Assembly: GCF_000429185.2 (NCBI RefSeq)
Contig: NZ_AUBJ02000001.1
Location: 5,580,001-5,644,000 of the forward strand
Source of the DNA: Actinoalloteichus caeruleus DSM 43889
GTDB lineage: Bacteria; Actinomycetota; Actinomycetes; Mycobacteriales; Pseudonocardiaceae
Direction of reading: 5' to 3'
Length of the DNA stretch: 64,000 nucleotides
Made by a program: the position numbers and the translations under genes. Below, piece by piece: positions 53,275 to 62,098 of the stretch. The notes under the pieces were generated by a model. The model did not search any database, was not told the origin of the DNA, and was given only the letters and a program-made list of their open reading frames with translations. Positions within the stretch are counted from its first letter, which is position 1, and every line of letters begins with the position of its first letter.

Positions 53275-54549
53275 ATGACAGGCACCGCCAACGGCATCCG
53301 GCCCTTCCGCATCGACGTTCCCCAGACCCAGCTCGACGACCTCCACGACCGGCTCGCCAACACCCGCTGGCCGGACGAGGTCCCGGGGGTGGGCTGGAGC
53401 CGGGGAGTGCCCACGTCCTACCTGCGGGAACTCACCGAGTACTGGCGGGAGCACCACGACTGGCGCGCTCGGGAGGCCGAGCTCAACCGGCATCCCCAGT
53501 TCACGACGCGCATCGACGGGCAGAACGTGCACTTCCTGCACGTCCGGTCCACCGAGCCGGGTGCCACGCCGCTGCTCCTGCTGCACGGCTGGCCGGGAAC
53601 CTTCGCAGACTTCCTCGAGGTCATCGCGCCCCTCACCGATCCCCGCGCGCACGGAGGTGACCCGGCCGACGCCTTCCACCTGGTGATCCCGTCCCTGCCC
53701 GGGTTCGGCTTCTCGGTGCCGCTGGCCGGGCCGGGCATGAACGCGGCCAGGATGGCGGGGATCCTCGCCCGGCTGATGGCCGAACTCGGCTACGAGCGGT
53801 ACGGCGTGCAGGGTTACGACACCGGGAGCTGGATCGCTCCCGAGGTGGCCAGGCAGGCGACCGACCACGTGGTGGGCGTCCACGTCAACGCCATGCTCTC
53901 CTTCCCGATCGGCGCGCCGGGGGAGATGGACAACCTCACCGAGAAGGAACAGCGCAGCTGGGACGGGATGCGGGACTACAACGACGGCTACCTCCAGTGC
54001 AACGCGAAGCGGCCGCGGACCGTCGCCTACGGGCTGCACGACTCCCCGGTCGGCCAGCTCGCGTGGATCGTGGAGAAGTTCAAGGAGCTGTCCGAGCCCG
54101 AGGACGGCCTGCCCGAGGAGAGCCTCGACCGGGACTGGATGCTCACCACCGTCGCCCTGTACTGGTTCACCGGAACGGCGGGCTCGGCTGCCCAGATCTA
54201 CTACGAGGAGATGTCGGCGAACTCCTGGAGCGACGCCGAGGGGGGAGGCGAGTGGGACGCGTCAGGGGAGGCCGCTGCCTCCGGTTCGTGGGGCGGGGAT
54301 GACCAGCCCGGAGCCGGTGAGGCGGGTGGGGCCGGGGGAACGGGCGAGACGAGCTGGGCTCCCGAGCGGGGCACGACTCCGACGGCGGTCCTGCTCTCCG
54401 CCCTCGACGTCACCGTCCGGCCGTGGGCCGAGCGTGACCACAACGTGGTGCGGTGGACCGAGTTGGAGCGGGGCGGGCACTTCCTGTCCCAGGAGGACCC
54501 TGGCGCGTTGGTGGCCGACGTCCGGGCGTTCTTCCGCCAGCTCCGCTGA
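53275..54549 (+). CDS. Epoxide hydrolase (alpha/beta fold with N-terminal EHN domain) carrying a Gly-rich insert
   Basis: A 424-residue hydrolase. The EHN domain (residues 5-110; [23 protein letters not shown]) precedes the alpha/beta core with oxyanion motif [15 protein letters not shown], nucleophile Asp182 in QGYDTGSW, and catalytic His402 in [12 protein letters not shown]. Tyr residues in [13 protein letters not shown] belong to the cap that polarises the epoxide. It should open epoxides, perhaps of a juvenile-hormone-like or xenobiotic type. Residues about 320-366 form an unusual Gly/Ser/Glu-rich insertion just where the cap returns to the core. It is divergent from the WYL regulator. 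Confidence 0.9.
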   Translation: MTGTANGIRPFRIDVPQTQLDDLHDRLANTRWPDEVPGVGWSRGVPTSYLRELTEYWREHHDWRAREAELNRHPQFTTRIDGQNVHFLHVRSTEPGATPLLLLHGWPGTFADFLEVIAPLTDPRAHGGDPADAFHLVIPSLPGFGFSVPLAGPGMNAARMAGILARLMAELGYERYGVQGYDTGSWIAPEVARQATDHVVGVHVNAMLSFPIGAPGEMDNLTEKEQRSWDGMRDYNDGYLQCNAKRPRTVAYGLHDSPVGQLAWIVEKFKELSEPEDGLPEESLDRDWMLTTVALYWFTGTAGSAAQIYYEEMSANSWSDAEGGGEWDASGEAAASGSWGGDDQPGAGEAGGAGGTGETSWAPERGTTPTAVLLSALDVTVRPWAERDHNVVRWTELERGGHFLSQEDPGALVADVRAFFRQLR

Positions 54550-55255
54550 GCGGGCGGCGGGGATACCGCCCCGGTCTCCCGCCGCTCCCGCGTGTGTTCG
54601 GGCGGCCCAGGGGGTGGGCGGCCGGCGTGCACGGGTCGCGTCCGCGTGCTCCTCGCCTCCGCAGGTGGAGTGCGAGGAGGTGGTGTCCCGCTCGTGGAGC
54701 GGTGGCCAGGTCCGTGGCCGCCACCTCGACGGGCAGCGGCCGCGTCGACCGTACTGGTTGAACGGCTCCTCGGGTGGATCCGGCGATGAGGTCGACCACC
54801 GGCTGGATCGCCGTGTCGGCGGGAGTGGCCAGGAGTCCGGCGAGCAGCCGTACGGCGGCCCTCGGTACCCGCCCGCCGTCGCCCTGGTGGCTGGACCGGA
54901 CGAACCCGGGTCGTGGAGGACGTGGCGCACGTGCTCGTCGCCGATCCGGGTGCTGGACCGGCGACCCCGCCGCCGGTCCCGAACGTTCGCGGTCCCGGCG
55001 CCGGTCCCGGACGTTCGCGGTCCCGGCGTCGAGGTCCTGCGCGGTGGGAGGTCGCCTTCAGCGGACCGCCTCCCGAGGCGCCTCCGTCACGGTGGTGGCG
55101 GGGATCAGCGGGGTTGCCGCGGTCGACAGCGCTCCGTACGGGCTCGGTCCTCCGACACGTCGTGCGCCACGCCGAGGACGAGGTTGGCACTGGCACGGCC
55201 CCCTCGTCCTCGACGGTCCCCACGTCCGCGCCACGCCGGGCTGGCCCCGGCCAGC
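54550..55255. other. Gene-free interval of about 700 bases
   Basis: No coding sequence is supported here. Open frames on both strands are Arg/Pro/Gly-rich and mutually inconsistent. The stretch from 54600 to 54930 might be a decayed gene on the minus strand but shows no recognisable family. A tandem repeat lies inside it. Confidence 0.45.
54973..55028. repeat. 28-bp tandem repeat, two copies
   Basis: 54973-55000 and 55001-55028 are identical except for one base (A/G at unit position 10). Each contains GGTCCC and ACGTTCGCGGTCCC elements. Confidence 0.85.
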
Positions 55256-56485
55256 TCACCGCGGCGCGCGGCGCTCCACACCGGACGGCTGCTGGTTCGC
55301 CCGCCGGACGGCTCGCTGGACCATGCCCCGGATACCCGGGAGCTGGATGGCCCGCATCGCGAGGTCCCGTGCCCACACGTGCGCCTTCGTGGGCGGGGCG
55401 TACTGGCTCGTCCCCTTCCGCGCCAGTGCCTGCCGCTTCCGGACCTCAGCGCGCAGTGACGACTCCCAGTCGCTCAGCGCGGCCGGCAGGTCAGCACCGT
55501 GGTCGGCGAGGGCGGCGGCGAGCCGGTCGGCGCCGGACAGCGCCAGGCCCGCGCCCTGGCCGGCGAACAGCGTGACGCACCAGGCCGCGTCGCCGAGCAG
55601 CACGACCCGCCCCCGGCTCCAGCGGTCCGCCACGATCTGGCTGACCGAGTCGAAGTAGGCGAGGTCCGGGGAGGCGGCGAGTTGTCGGAGGACCTCGGGT
55701 ACCGGGCCGCCCAGGTCACCGAACGCCGAGGTCAGTGAACCCGTCGCCCCGCGCCCCAGTTCGCCCTCGACATCGGCGCAGCGGTAGGTGAGGAAGGCCG
55801 AGGACCGGCCCGGCCCCAGGTTGGTGACGGCGGCGGTGCGGCCGGGGCCGATGAAGGTCGCGCTGGTCCGCTCCGGGACCTCCGGCGAGACCCGCTCCAG
55901 GGGGAGCGCGCCCACGACGTGCCGCAGGTCCACCCGGAAGTCGGCCTCGGGGCCGAACACGAGCTCACGGACCCCCGAGTGCAGGCCGTCGGCGCCGATG
56001 AGCAGGTCGGCGTCGACGATGTCACCGTCGCTCAGGGTGGCCTGGACCTGGTTGGTGTCCTGGTGGACGGCGCGGACGGTGGTACCGAAGCGGAACTCGG
56101 CGGCGCCCTCGGCCACGTCGTGGAGCGCTGATTCCAGGTCACCCCGGAACACGGTGACCGCCCGGCCGCCGAGGGCCGCCTGGGCGAGCGCGGCCGGAAC
56201 GGTGAACTTGTGGCGTCCGTCGGCTCTGATGAGCACTGAGGTGAGGAATCCGAGGTCGCGTGCCCCGAGGGCGGGCAGGATGCCCAGGCGTTCGGCGGCG
56301 TCGTAGCCGGGGCCGGTCAGGTTCACCAGGTAGCCGCTGCTCCGCCGGGTGGGGGAGCGTTCCACCACGAGGACGTCCCAACCGCTGTGGCCGAGCCTGG
56401 TCGCGGCGGCCAGTCCCGCGATGCCCGCGCCGACGACGACCGCTCGACGCCGCGTCGTCCCGGGCGTGGTGAAGTCGGGTGCCAT
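55256..56485 (-). CDS. FAD-dependent aromatic-type monooxygenase
   Basis: A 409-residue flavoprotein monooxygenase of the PHBH/TetX class. The GxGxxG motif is AVVVGAGIAGLAAATRLG (residues 15-32), followed by VVERSPTRRSSGYLVNLTG, the DG motif LIGADGLHSGVRE and the GD motif RVVLLGDAAWC. It hydroxylates a small hydrophobic or phenolic compound using NAD(P)H and O2; TetX-like antibiotic inactivation is possible but unproved. The ATG at 56485 follows AAGGAGGGAGCA. It is divergent from a TetR repressor with two palindromic operators between, so it is probably induced by its substrate. Confidence 0.9.
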   Translation of the reverse strand: MAPDFTTPGTTRRRAVVVGAGIAGLAAATRLGHSGWDVLVVERSPTRRSSGYLVNLTGPGYDAAERLGILPALGARDLGFLTSVLIRADGRHKFTVPAALAQAALGGRAVTVFRGDLESALHDVAEGAAEFRFGTTVRAVHQDTNQVQATLSDGDIVDADLLIGADGLHSGVRELVFGPEADFRVDLRHVVGALPLERVSPEVPERTSATFIGPGRTAAVTNLGPGRSSAFLTYRCADVEGELGRGATGSLTSAFGDLGGPVPEVLRQLAASPDLAYFDSVSQIVADRWSRGRVVLLGDAAWCVTLFAGQGAGLALSGADRLAAALADHGADLPAALSDWESSLRAEVRKRQALARKGTSQYAPPTKAHVWARDLAMRAIQLPGIRGMVQRAVRRANQQPSGVERRAPR

Positions 56486-56503
56486 GCCTGCTCCCTCCTT
56501 GTA

Positions 56504-56541
56504 TGAGCACGTGTTCAAACTCAAGTATGAACGCGTGCTCA
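56504..56541. promoter_or_regulatory. Paired TetR operators in the monooxygenase-TetR intergenic region
   Basis: TGAGCACGTGTTCA (56504-56517) and TGAACGCGTGCTCA (56528-56541) are each near-palindromic and are mirror images of one another. A TAGACT -10 for the TetR gene (56570-56575) lies 7 nt before its GTG. Confidence 0.7.
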
Positions 56542-56582
56542 TCTCGGGCTGGGTGCGGGTACCCCCACCTAGACTGGGGCCC

Positions 56583-57182
56583 GTGCCCAGAGGTGTCGCC
56601 ATCCCGGAGATCCGCCAGGAACTGTTCGCGGCCGTCGAACGCGTCATCGGCCGGGACGGGCCTGGCCGGCTCAGCGGACGAGCCGTCACCACCGAGGCCG
56701 GAGTCGCCAGCGGCCTGCTCTACGCCCACTTCGCCGACCTCGACGACTTCCTCGCCGCCTACGCGACCGATCGCGCCTTCCTGATCTCCGCCGGCACCTC
56801 GGCCCTCGCCGACCGGGCTGGCACCGGCGAGGTCGCCGGCAACCTGTGCGACGCGGTCACCGCCACACCGCTGACCAGCCTGCGGGCCGCCCTCACCCTC
56901 CTCGTCGCCAGGCCGGGACTGGTGGAACGGGTCCACGCCGTGCTCGGCCCCGGCAACAGCGGCCTCGACGCCCTCGAAACCGCCACCGCCCGCTACCTCA
57001 CCGCCGAGCAACGGCTCGGCCGGATCGCCCCGACCGCGGATCCCGCCGCGCTCGCCCTCGCCGTGGTCGGGTCGTTCCACCACCTCGCGCTCACGGCCAA
57101 CGCCGAGCAGGACGTCCCCGCCCGCCTCCGCCGCAGCGTCGCCGGCCTGCTGGCCCCCGTCACCTCGCCCGCTCCCGCGTGA
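56583..57182 (+). CDS. TetR-family transcriptional regulator
   Basis: A 199-residue repressor. The N-terminal helix-turn-helix reads EIRQELFAAVERVI, then AVTTEAGVASGLLYAHFADLDDFLAAY (residues 8-60), followed by an all-helical ligand domain (LRAALTLLVARPGLVERV, PAALALAVVGSFHHLAL). The GTG start at 56583 fits both the family N terminus and a TAGACT box 7 nt upstream, implying a leaderless message. It is divergent from the FAD monooxygenase; the two matching palindromes between them are the likely operators. The inducer is unknown. Confidence 0.9.
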   Translation: MPRGVAIPEIRQELFAAVERVIGRDGPGRLSGRAVTTEAGVASGLLYAHFADLDDFLAAYATDRAFLISAGTSALADRAGTGEVAGNLCDAVTATPLTSLRAALTLLVARPGLVERVHAVLGPGNSGLDALETATARYLTAEQRLGRIAPTADPAALALAVVGSFHHLALTANAEQDVPARLRRSVAGLLAPVTSPAPA

Positions 57183-57505
57183 CCCGGCCGGGAGCACGCG
57201 CGCCCGTTCCGACCTCGCCGGGCGGGCAGCCTGCCGCCTGAAGGTCCCGGCCCGGCCCCACCACCCGGAGAACCGGCGCGCGCACGCCGAGGCTCCCCGT
57301 CACCACCGAGGGTTCGGGAAGCCGGTCGAACGCCCACGGACGTCCCGTCCCAGGGTTCCGGCGGTACGCCGACCTCGGCGTCCCCCGAACGCTCACGACC
57401 GTCGGGCCGGCCCCGGGAGCGGGCGGGCGACAACGGGACGGAGGCGGAACTCCCCGGCGTCGGGCGCGCGGACCACGACAGAAGGGAAAATGGCATCCTG
57501 ACCGC
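57183..57505. other. Intergenic region, no feature seen
   Basis: These 323 bases lie between two plus-strand genes. No gene, hairpin or clear promoter is recognisable apart from a slightly A-rich patch just before the next start. Confidence 0.4.
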
Positions 57506-58417
57506 GTGTCCGAGACCACCTACGCCGGATCCGGTCCCTACTGCTACTCCCACTCGATGGCGATGATGATGGGGGCGGCCGCGCCGGACGTGGCGGTCAT
57601 CGAGACCCTGACCGGGAGCCCGTACGGCATGCAGCTCACCGAGGAAGCGACACCGTACTTCGACCCGGCCGGCTGGACCCCCGAGATCGGCATCGACCAC
57701 GCCCTCACCGCCCTCGGCTGGTCAACGCACCGGAGCGGCGGAGGCGACGAACACGGAGCCCACGACCGCCTCCTGGGCGCCCTGGAAACCGGCCCCGTCC
57801 TGGTCGGCCCCGTCGAGATGGGACACCTGAGCTACCAACCGGGCAGGACCGGTCCCCTCGGGGCCGACCACTACCTCGTCGCGATCGGCCACGAGGGGGG
57901 ACACCTGGTCCTGCACGACCCCCAGGGGTACCCGTACGCGCGCCTGCCCTGGGCCCAGTTCCGGGACGCGTGGCGCGCGGACACCGTGGACTACGCCGCC
58001 CCGTTCACCATGCGCACACGGTTCGTCCGCGAACGAGACGTCGCCCCCGCCGACGCCCTCCGCGCCTCCCCACCCCGCGCCCTCCACTGGCTGCGAGGCG
58101 ACACCGCCCCGCCCGGCGCCCTCGCCAACCACGACGCCGCCCTCGCGCTCGCCGACCTCCTCAGCACACGGCCCGAGGACGTCCAGGAACACCTCATCCA
58201 CTTCGCGGTGCGCGTGGGAGCGCGGCGACTCGCCGACGCGGCCCACTGCCTCCGCACCGTCGACCTCCCCGAGGCGTCCCGCGTCCTCACCCGGCAGGCC
58301 CGGCTCGTCGGTGCCCTGCAACACCCCCTCGTCACCGGGGACACCGCCACCGCCGCGCGCCTCCTGGTCGACCTCGCCCCCACCTACGAGGAACTGCGCG
58401 CGAGCATCCAGCTGTGA
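57506..58417 (+). CDS. C39/BtrH-like papain-fold protein
   Basis: A 303-residue cytoplasmic protein whose first ~170 residues look like a papain-type (peptidase C39 or BtrH N-terminal) fold. Cys13 lies in PYCYSHSMAMMMG at the start of a helix, His122 in GADHYLVAIGH, and Asp/Asn-type residues in VLHDPQGYPYARLPW. The later part (about 195-303) is a helical Ala/Leu/Arg-rich domain (LADLLSTRPEDVQEHLIHF, EASRVLTRQARLVGAL). It could be a peptidase, an acyltransferase or a peptide-binding immunity factor. The GTG at 57506 is fixed by the Cys motif. It stands alone, with a convergent ABC operon downstream. Confidence 0.7.
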   Translation: MSETTYAGSGPYCYSHSMAMMMGAAAPDVAVIETLTGSPYGMQLTEEATPYFDPAGWTPEIGIDHALTALGWSTHRSGGGDEHGAHDRLLGALETGPVLVGPVEMGHLSYQPGRTGPLGADHYLVAIGHEGGHLVLHDPQGYPYARLPWAQFRDAWRADTVDYAAPFTMRTRFVRERDVAPADALRASPPRALHWLRGDTAPPGALANHDAALALADLLSTRPEDVQEHLIHFAVRVGARRLADAAHCLRTVDLPEASRVLTRQARLVGALQHPLVTGDTATAARLLVDLAPTYEELRASIQL

Positions 58418-58531
58418 CGCGCACGGACGTCGTCGTCCTCCCGACCGCACGGTCCACACCCGACCCGGCGGCCGCACGGGGGCCCCGGGGACCAGTGGGA
58501 GACCGGGCGGCGCGGGAGGACCGCCAGACGG

Positions 58532-59359
58532 TCAGCTCGGGTGCTCCCGACCGAACAGCCTCCGCGACCAGAGATACCCGCCCAGCGCGATGAGCGCGCA
58601 CCAGCCGAGCGCGACCCAGCCGTGGTGGCCGACGGGCTGGTCCATCAGCAGGCCGCGCGACGTCTCGATGATCGGGGTGAACGGCTGGTACTCGGCGAAC
58701 CAGCGCAGCCCGGCGGGCATCGAGTCCGTGGGGACGAATCCGCTGCTGAGGAAGGGCAGCAGGATCAACGGCATCGGCAGGTTGCTCGCGGTCTCCACAC
58801 TCCTGCTGACCTGACCGAGAGCCACCGAGAGCCACACGAGGGCGAAGGTCACCACGGCGAGGAAACCCGTGGTCGCCAGCCAGCCGCCCAGCCCGGCCCC
58901 GGGCCGGAAACCGATGAGCAGTGCCACGCCCATCACGATCGCCAGACTGAGGAACGCCTGGATCACGCTCCCGACGACGTGGCCCGTCAGGACCGAGACC
59001 CGGGCGATGTGCATGGTGCGGAACCGGTCGATGATCCCCTCGGTCAGGTCCATGGCGATCGAGATGGCCGTGCCCTGCACCGTCGAGGCGATGGTCATCA
59101 GGAGGATGGCCGGTACGACGTAGGTGACGTACTCGGACCGTCCACCGGGGCCTTCGCTGATCCCGGCGCCCAACGCTCCGCCGAAGACGTACACGAACAG
59201 CAGGAGGAACACGATCGGCATCCCGACGAGCACCAGGGTCGTCGAGGGGTACCGGAGCATGTGCCGGAGGTTGCGGCGCGACATCGTCGCCGAATCCCGC
59301 AACGGGTGGAACCGGAGGGCGGCGGGCGCCGGGCCGGGGAGGGAAGGTGCGGTGCCCAT
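58532..59359 (-). CDS. ABC-2 type transporter permease (DrrB-like)
   Basis: A 275-residue permease with six membrane helices (STTLVLVGMPIVFLLLFVYV, VVPAILLMTIASTVQGTA, AFLSLAIVMGVALLIGF, TGFLAVVTFALVWLS, LPMPLILLPFLSSGFVP and a last one). It shows the ABC-2 signature region FVPTDSMPAGLRWFAEYQPFTP. It works with the ATPase encoded immediately upstream, whose stop codon overlaps its ATG. Members of this DrrAB group export anthracyclines, polyketides or lipids. It is the last gene of a four-gene minus-strand operon. Confidence 0.92.
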   Translation of the reverse strand: MGTAPSLPGPAPAALRFHPLRDSATMSRRNLRHMLRYPSTTLVLVGMPIVFLLLFVYVFGGALGAGISEGPGGRSEYVTYVVPAILLMTIASTVQGTAISIAMDLTEGIIDRFRTMHIARVSVLTGHVVGSVIQAFLSLAIVMGVALLIGFRPGAGLGGWLATTGFLAVVTFALVWLSVALGQVSRSVETASNLPMPLILLPFLSSGFVPTDSMPAGLRWFAEYQPFTPIIETSRGLLMDQPVGHHGWVALGWCALIALGGYLWSRRLFGREHPS

Positions 59360-60315
59360 CAGGTGCTCACCTTCTCGGCGCCGGGCTGGCCGGTCAGGGC
59401 AAGGAAGACGTCGTCGAGGTCGGGGGTGCGCACGGACAGCTCCTCGACCTCGATACTCCGGTCGTCGAGCCTGCTCAGCACTGCCCGCAACGACCGGAGA
59501 CCGCCGTCGCTGGGCACGCGCAGGGCAAGCGTGCCGTTCTCCCGCGAGGACGTGTCGAGCGCGCGTTCGGCGTCCTCGAGGCTGGTCGGGTCCGCGAACC
59601 GCAGGAGCACGTGGCCCCCGGGGACGAGCCGTTTCAGCTCCTCCGCCGTGCCCTCCGCGACCAGCCTCCCGTGGTGGAGGACACCGATCCGATCCGCCAG
59701 TTCGTCGGCTTCCTCGAGGTACTGGGTGGTGAGGAAGACGGTCACCCCGGTGGACACCAGCTCGCGGACGATCCGCCACATCGCCCGGCGACTCCGGGGA
59801 TCCAAGCCGGTGGTCGGTTCGTCGAGGAAGATCACCTGGGGGTCGCCGACCAGGGTCATCGCGAGGTCGAGCCGCCGCCGCATACCTCCCGAGTAGGTGG
59901 AGGCCGGTCGTCGAGCGGCATCGACCAGGTCGAACCGCCGCAGCAGCTCAGCGACGCGCCGCCGGCCGTCACGTCGGGGCCAGTGGTGCAGGTCCGCCAT
60001 CAGGAGCAGGTTCTCCTCACCAGTGAGGAGGGAGTCCACCGCCGAGAACTGGCCGGTGACGCCGATCGCCGCGCGCACCGCGTCGGGTTCGGACGCCAGG
60101 TCGTGCCCGCGGACCCGCGCGGAGCCGCCGTCGGAGGCGGCCAGGGTGGACAGGATCCTGACGGTGGTGGACTTGCCAGCGCCGTTCGCGCCGAGCAGGG
60201 AGTACACCGTCCCGGCGGGGACGGTGAGGTCGAGCCCGTCGAGCACGACGTGCTCGCCGAAGGACTTGCGCAGCCCGGTGACCGAGATCGCCGTCTCAGG
60301 GGGTGCGGTCGCCAT
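59359..60315 (-). CDS. ABC transporter ATP-binding protein (DrrA-like)
   Basis: A 318-residue ATPase. Walker A is GANGAGKST (about residues 42-50), the signature is YSGGMRRRLDLAMTL, Walker B VIFLDEPTTGLD and the H-loop FLTTQYLEEADELADRIGV. The C-terminal ~90 residues form the DrrA-type extension ending in a regulatory EVEELSVRTPDLDDVFLALTG. The ATG at 60315 follows GGAAGGACAACC. It is cotranslated with the permease (overlapping ATGA) and lies 31 bp after the DUF4097 gene. The likely function is export of a drug-like or lipid substrate. Confidence 0.95.
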   Translation of the reverse strand: MATAPPETAISVTGLRKSFGEHVVLDGLDLTVPAGTVYSLLGANGAGKSTTVRILSTLAASDGGSARVRGHDLASEPDAVRAAIGVTGQFSAVDSLLTGEENLLLMADLHHWPRRDGRRRVAELLRRFDLVDAARRPASTYSGGMRRRLDLAMTLVGDPQVIFLDEPTTGLDPRSRRAMWRIVRELVSTGVTVFLTTQYLEEADELADRIGVLHHGRLVAEGTAEELKRLVPGGHVLLRFADPTSLEDAERALDTSSRENGTLALRVPSDGGLRSLRAVLSRLDDRSIEVEELSVRTPDLDDVFLALTGQPGAEKVST

Positions 60316-60346
60316 GGTTGTCCTTCCGTGTTGGGGTGGGCGACGA

Positions 60347-61195
60347 TCAGGCACGGCTGATCGTGATGTCGCCGTGGGAGGTACGGGCACGGACGTCGAC
60401 GGTCGACTCGGAGCCCTCCGGGCCCGAGGCCTCGTCCAGCAGGTTGCGCACTCGCCCGAACTTGGTGAACACCTCGAGCCAGGCGGCGGTACCGTCGGCG
60501 ATGCCGACCTCGATCTCGCCGAGCGCGGACTCGAGCGTGACGGAGTCGCGAGTGGCCTCGTCCAGCCGGATGCTCCCGTTGGCGGTCTTCGCGATTACCC
60601 CGGCCTCCGCCCGCCCGACGGAGATGCCCCCGTTCGACGAGCTCAACCGGGCGTGACCCCCGACCGCGCCGAGGTGGATGTCGCCGTTGGAGTTCCTCAC
60701 GACCGAGGTGCCCTCGACCCGGCCGAGCCTCACCTGCCCGGATCCGGTGTGGATCTCGATGTCCCCCTCGGTTCGGGTCACGGTGACGTGGCCGTGCCCC
60801 GTCTCCAGCCGCAGCGGACCGGTGTGTTCGAGGTGGACGTTCCCCATCGAGGTCCTGAACCGGGTCTCCGCGAGCCGGCCGACGCACGTCAGGTCGCCGA
60901 GCTGCACCGAGCCGGTCAGGCGGGAACCGGTGGGCAGCTCGACGACCACGTCGACCGACCGGGTCCTCCGGGAGAAGTCGAATACGGGCGCCCTCGGCCC
61001 CTGGACGCGCAGTACACCGTCGGTGTACTCGACGCTGACCCGCTGGGCGGCCCGCACGTCGGAGTCGTCGGACTCGTCGGTCGGGCGCACCTCGACCCAC
61101 GTGTCGGCTCGGTCGCTCGCGATGATCCGCGTTTCGCTGGTGACGCCGAGTTCGATCAGGACGGCGATGGGTTCGGGCGTGTCGAATCTGGGCAT
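60347..61195 (-). CDS. DUF4097-family beta-helix protein
   Basis: A 282-residue protein of repeated short beta-strands: TGSVQLGDLTCVGRL, RFRTSMGNVHLEHTG, VTVTRTEGDIEIHTGSGQVRLGRV, GDIHLGAVGGHARLS, GSIRLDEATRD and ending in ARTSHGDITISRA. This is the DUF4097 right-handed beta-helix pattern, usually encoded beside ABC-2 or LiaF-type envelope genes. It has no signal peptide, so it is cytoplasmic. The start is ATG 61195 (spacing of 6 nt from GGGGG) in preference to ATG 61201. It may act as a sensor or scaffold for the linked transporter; no activity is known. Confidence 0.87.
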   Translation of the reverse strand: MPRFDTPEPIAVLIELGVTSETRIIASDRADTWVEVRPTDESDDSDVRAAQRVSVEYTDGVLRVQGPRAPVFDFSRRTRSVDVVVELPTGSRLTGSVQLGDLTCVGRLAETRFRTSMGNVHLEHTGPLRLETGHGHVTVTRTEGDIEIHTGSGQVRLGRVEGTSVVRNSNGDIHLGAVGGHARLSSSNGGISVGRAEAGVIAKTANGSIRLDEATRDSVTLESALGEIEVGIADGTAAWLEVFTKFGRVRNLLDEASGPEGSESTVDVRARTSHGDITISRA

Positions 61196-61262
61196 GGTCA
61201 TCCCCCGTGACGTGGTGGTGGGGCGTTCCCGTGGGTCGGGACGTGTGTCGGAGGTGGCGCGG

Positions 61263-61784
61263 TCAGCGGACCCAGCCGGTGAAGCCCTGCCTGCCGCGTG
61301 TGCCACGGCTGGCGTGCTCGGAGCGCGGGTCGCCCTCGGGCTGGCGCAGGGCGGCGGCGGCGGCGCGGACCAGCCAGGAGTTGACCGAGCGGCCCTCCGC
61401 GGCGGCGGCCTCCTCCACCGCTGCCTTCAGCGGTTCGGGCAGCCGGACGTTGATGCGCGTCGTCGGCCCGTCCTCGGGAATCGGCGGAACCTTCTCCGTC
61501 GTCGTGGTCCCACCAGCGGCCGAGCCGGCGAGGGGGTCGCTGGGCGGTGGGGTCACGACGAACTCCGGGTCGCGTCCGCGCAGGCGCACTTCCACCGACC
61601 CTGGGGCCAGCTCCCGGGTGATCTCGTCCGAGGCGGCGGAGAGGGTGTCCAGCAGGGTCATGCGGATCGCCGACTCGAGCGGGCCGGTCAGGCGCTCGAC
61701 CAGCGCACGTGACTCCTCACCGCCGGCGTCGGCGAGTGCCGCCAACTCGCGGCCCAACTGGCCCACGTACGTGGTCAAGTCCAT
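61263..61784 (-). CDS. Ribbon-helix-helix (HicB/Arc-like) regulator of the DUF4097-ABC operon
   Basis: A 173-residue protein. Residues about 105-150 form an Arc/HicB-type ribbon-helix-helix (TRINVRLPEPLKAAVEEAAAAEGRSVNSWL). Ahead of it are a helical N-terminal domain (VGQLGRELAALADAG, AIRMTLLDTLSAASDEI) and a short strand-rich part (SVEVRLRGRDPEFVV). The tail is Gly/Arg-rich. It is the first gene of a four-gene operon with DUF4097 and a DrrAB transporter. No toxin gene is adjacent, so it is more likely an autoregulator than an antitoxin; palindromes covering its start codon support this. Confidence 0.85.
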   Translation of the reverse strand: MDLTTYVGQLGRELAALADAGGEESRALVERLTGPLESAIRMTLLDTLSAASDEITRELAPGSVEVRLRGRDPEFVVTPPPSDPLAGSAAGGTTTTEKVPPIPEDGPTTRINVRLPEPLKAAVEEAAAAEGRSVNSWLVRAAAAALRQPEGDPRSEHASRGTRGRQGFTGWVR

Positions 61785-61833
61785 GATGCCATCATGGCAC
61801 CACTTTGGCTCAGTTCCAAGGTTCTTGGCTCAG
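61781..61833 (-). promoter_or_regulatory. Clustered operator-like repeats at the start of the ribbon-helix-helix operon
   Basis: Overlapping perfect palindromes CCATGATG-C-CATCATGG (61781-61797, spanning the start codon) and TGCCAT-C-ATGGCA (61787-61799) are followed by CCAAG-GTT-CTTGG (61816-61828). Two TTGGCTCAG direct repeats (61805, 61825) are exactly 20 bp apart. Confidence 0.7.
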
Positions 61834-62098
61834 ATCGATCTCGCGAGTGCCTTCGCGCGAACCTTCCCGAGGAACACCCGCTGGTCGCAGGACGGCCGCT
61901 CGCCGAGGTGAGGCGCGACGGACGACGAGCTCACGTGATCGCTCGCCCGCCGTGAGGACCGACCCACTCGCCGTCCTGGGAGTGCCGGTCGCAGGCACCG
62001 GCGTCCATCTCGCCCCCGCGAACCCCCGCGTTCCAGAAGTCGTTCGCGAGCGGCGCGGCGCGGCGAGGATCCTGTCCGTATCCGAGGAGTGGGGGCGC

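Noticed and set aside
54973-55028. CRISPR repeat pair
   Set aside because: Two directly adjoining 28-bp units with no spacer and no cas genes nearby.
61263-61784. HicAB toxin-antitoxin system
   Set aside because: Only the HicB/Arc-like protein is present; neighbours are DUF4097 and an ABC transporter, with no HicA-like toxin gene.
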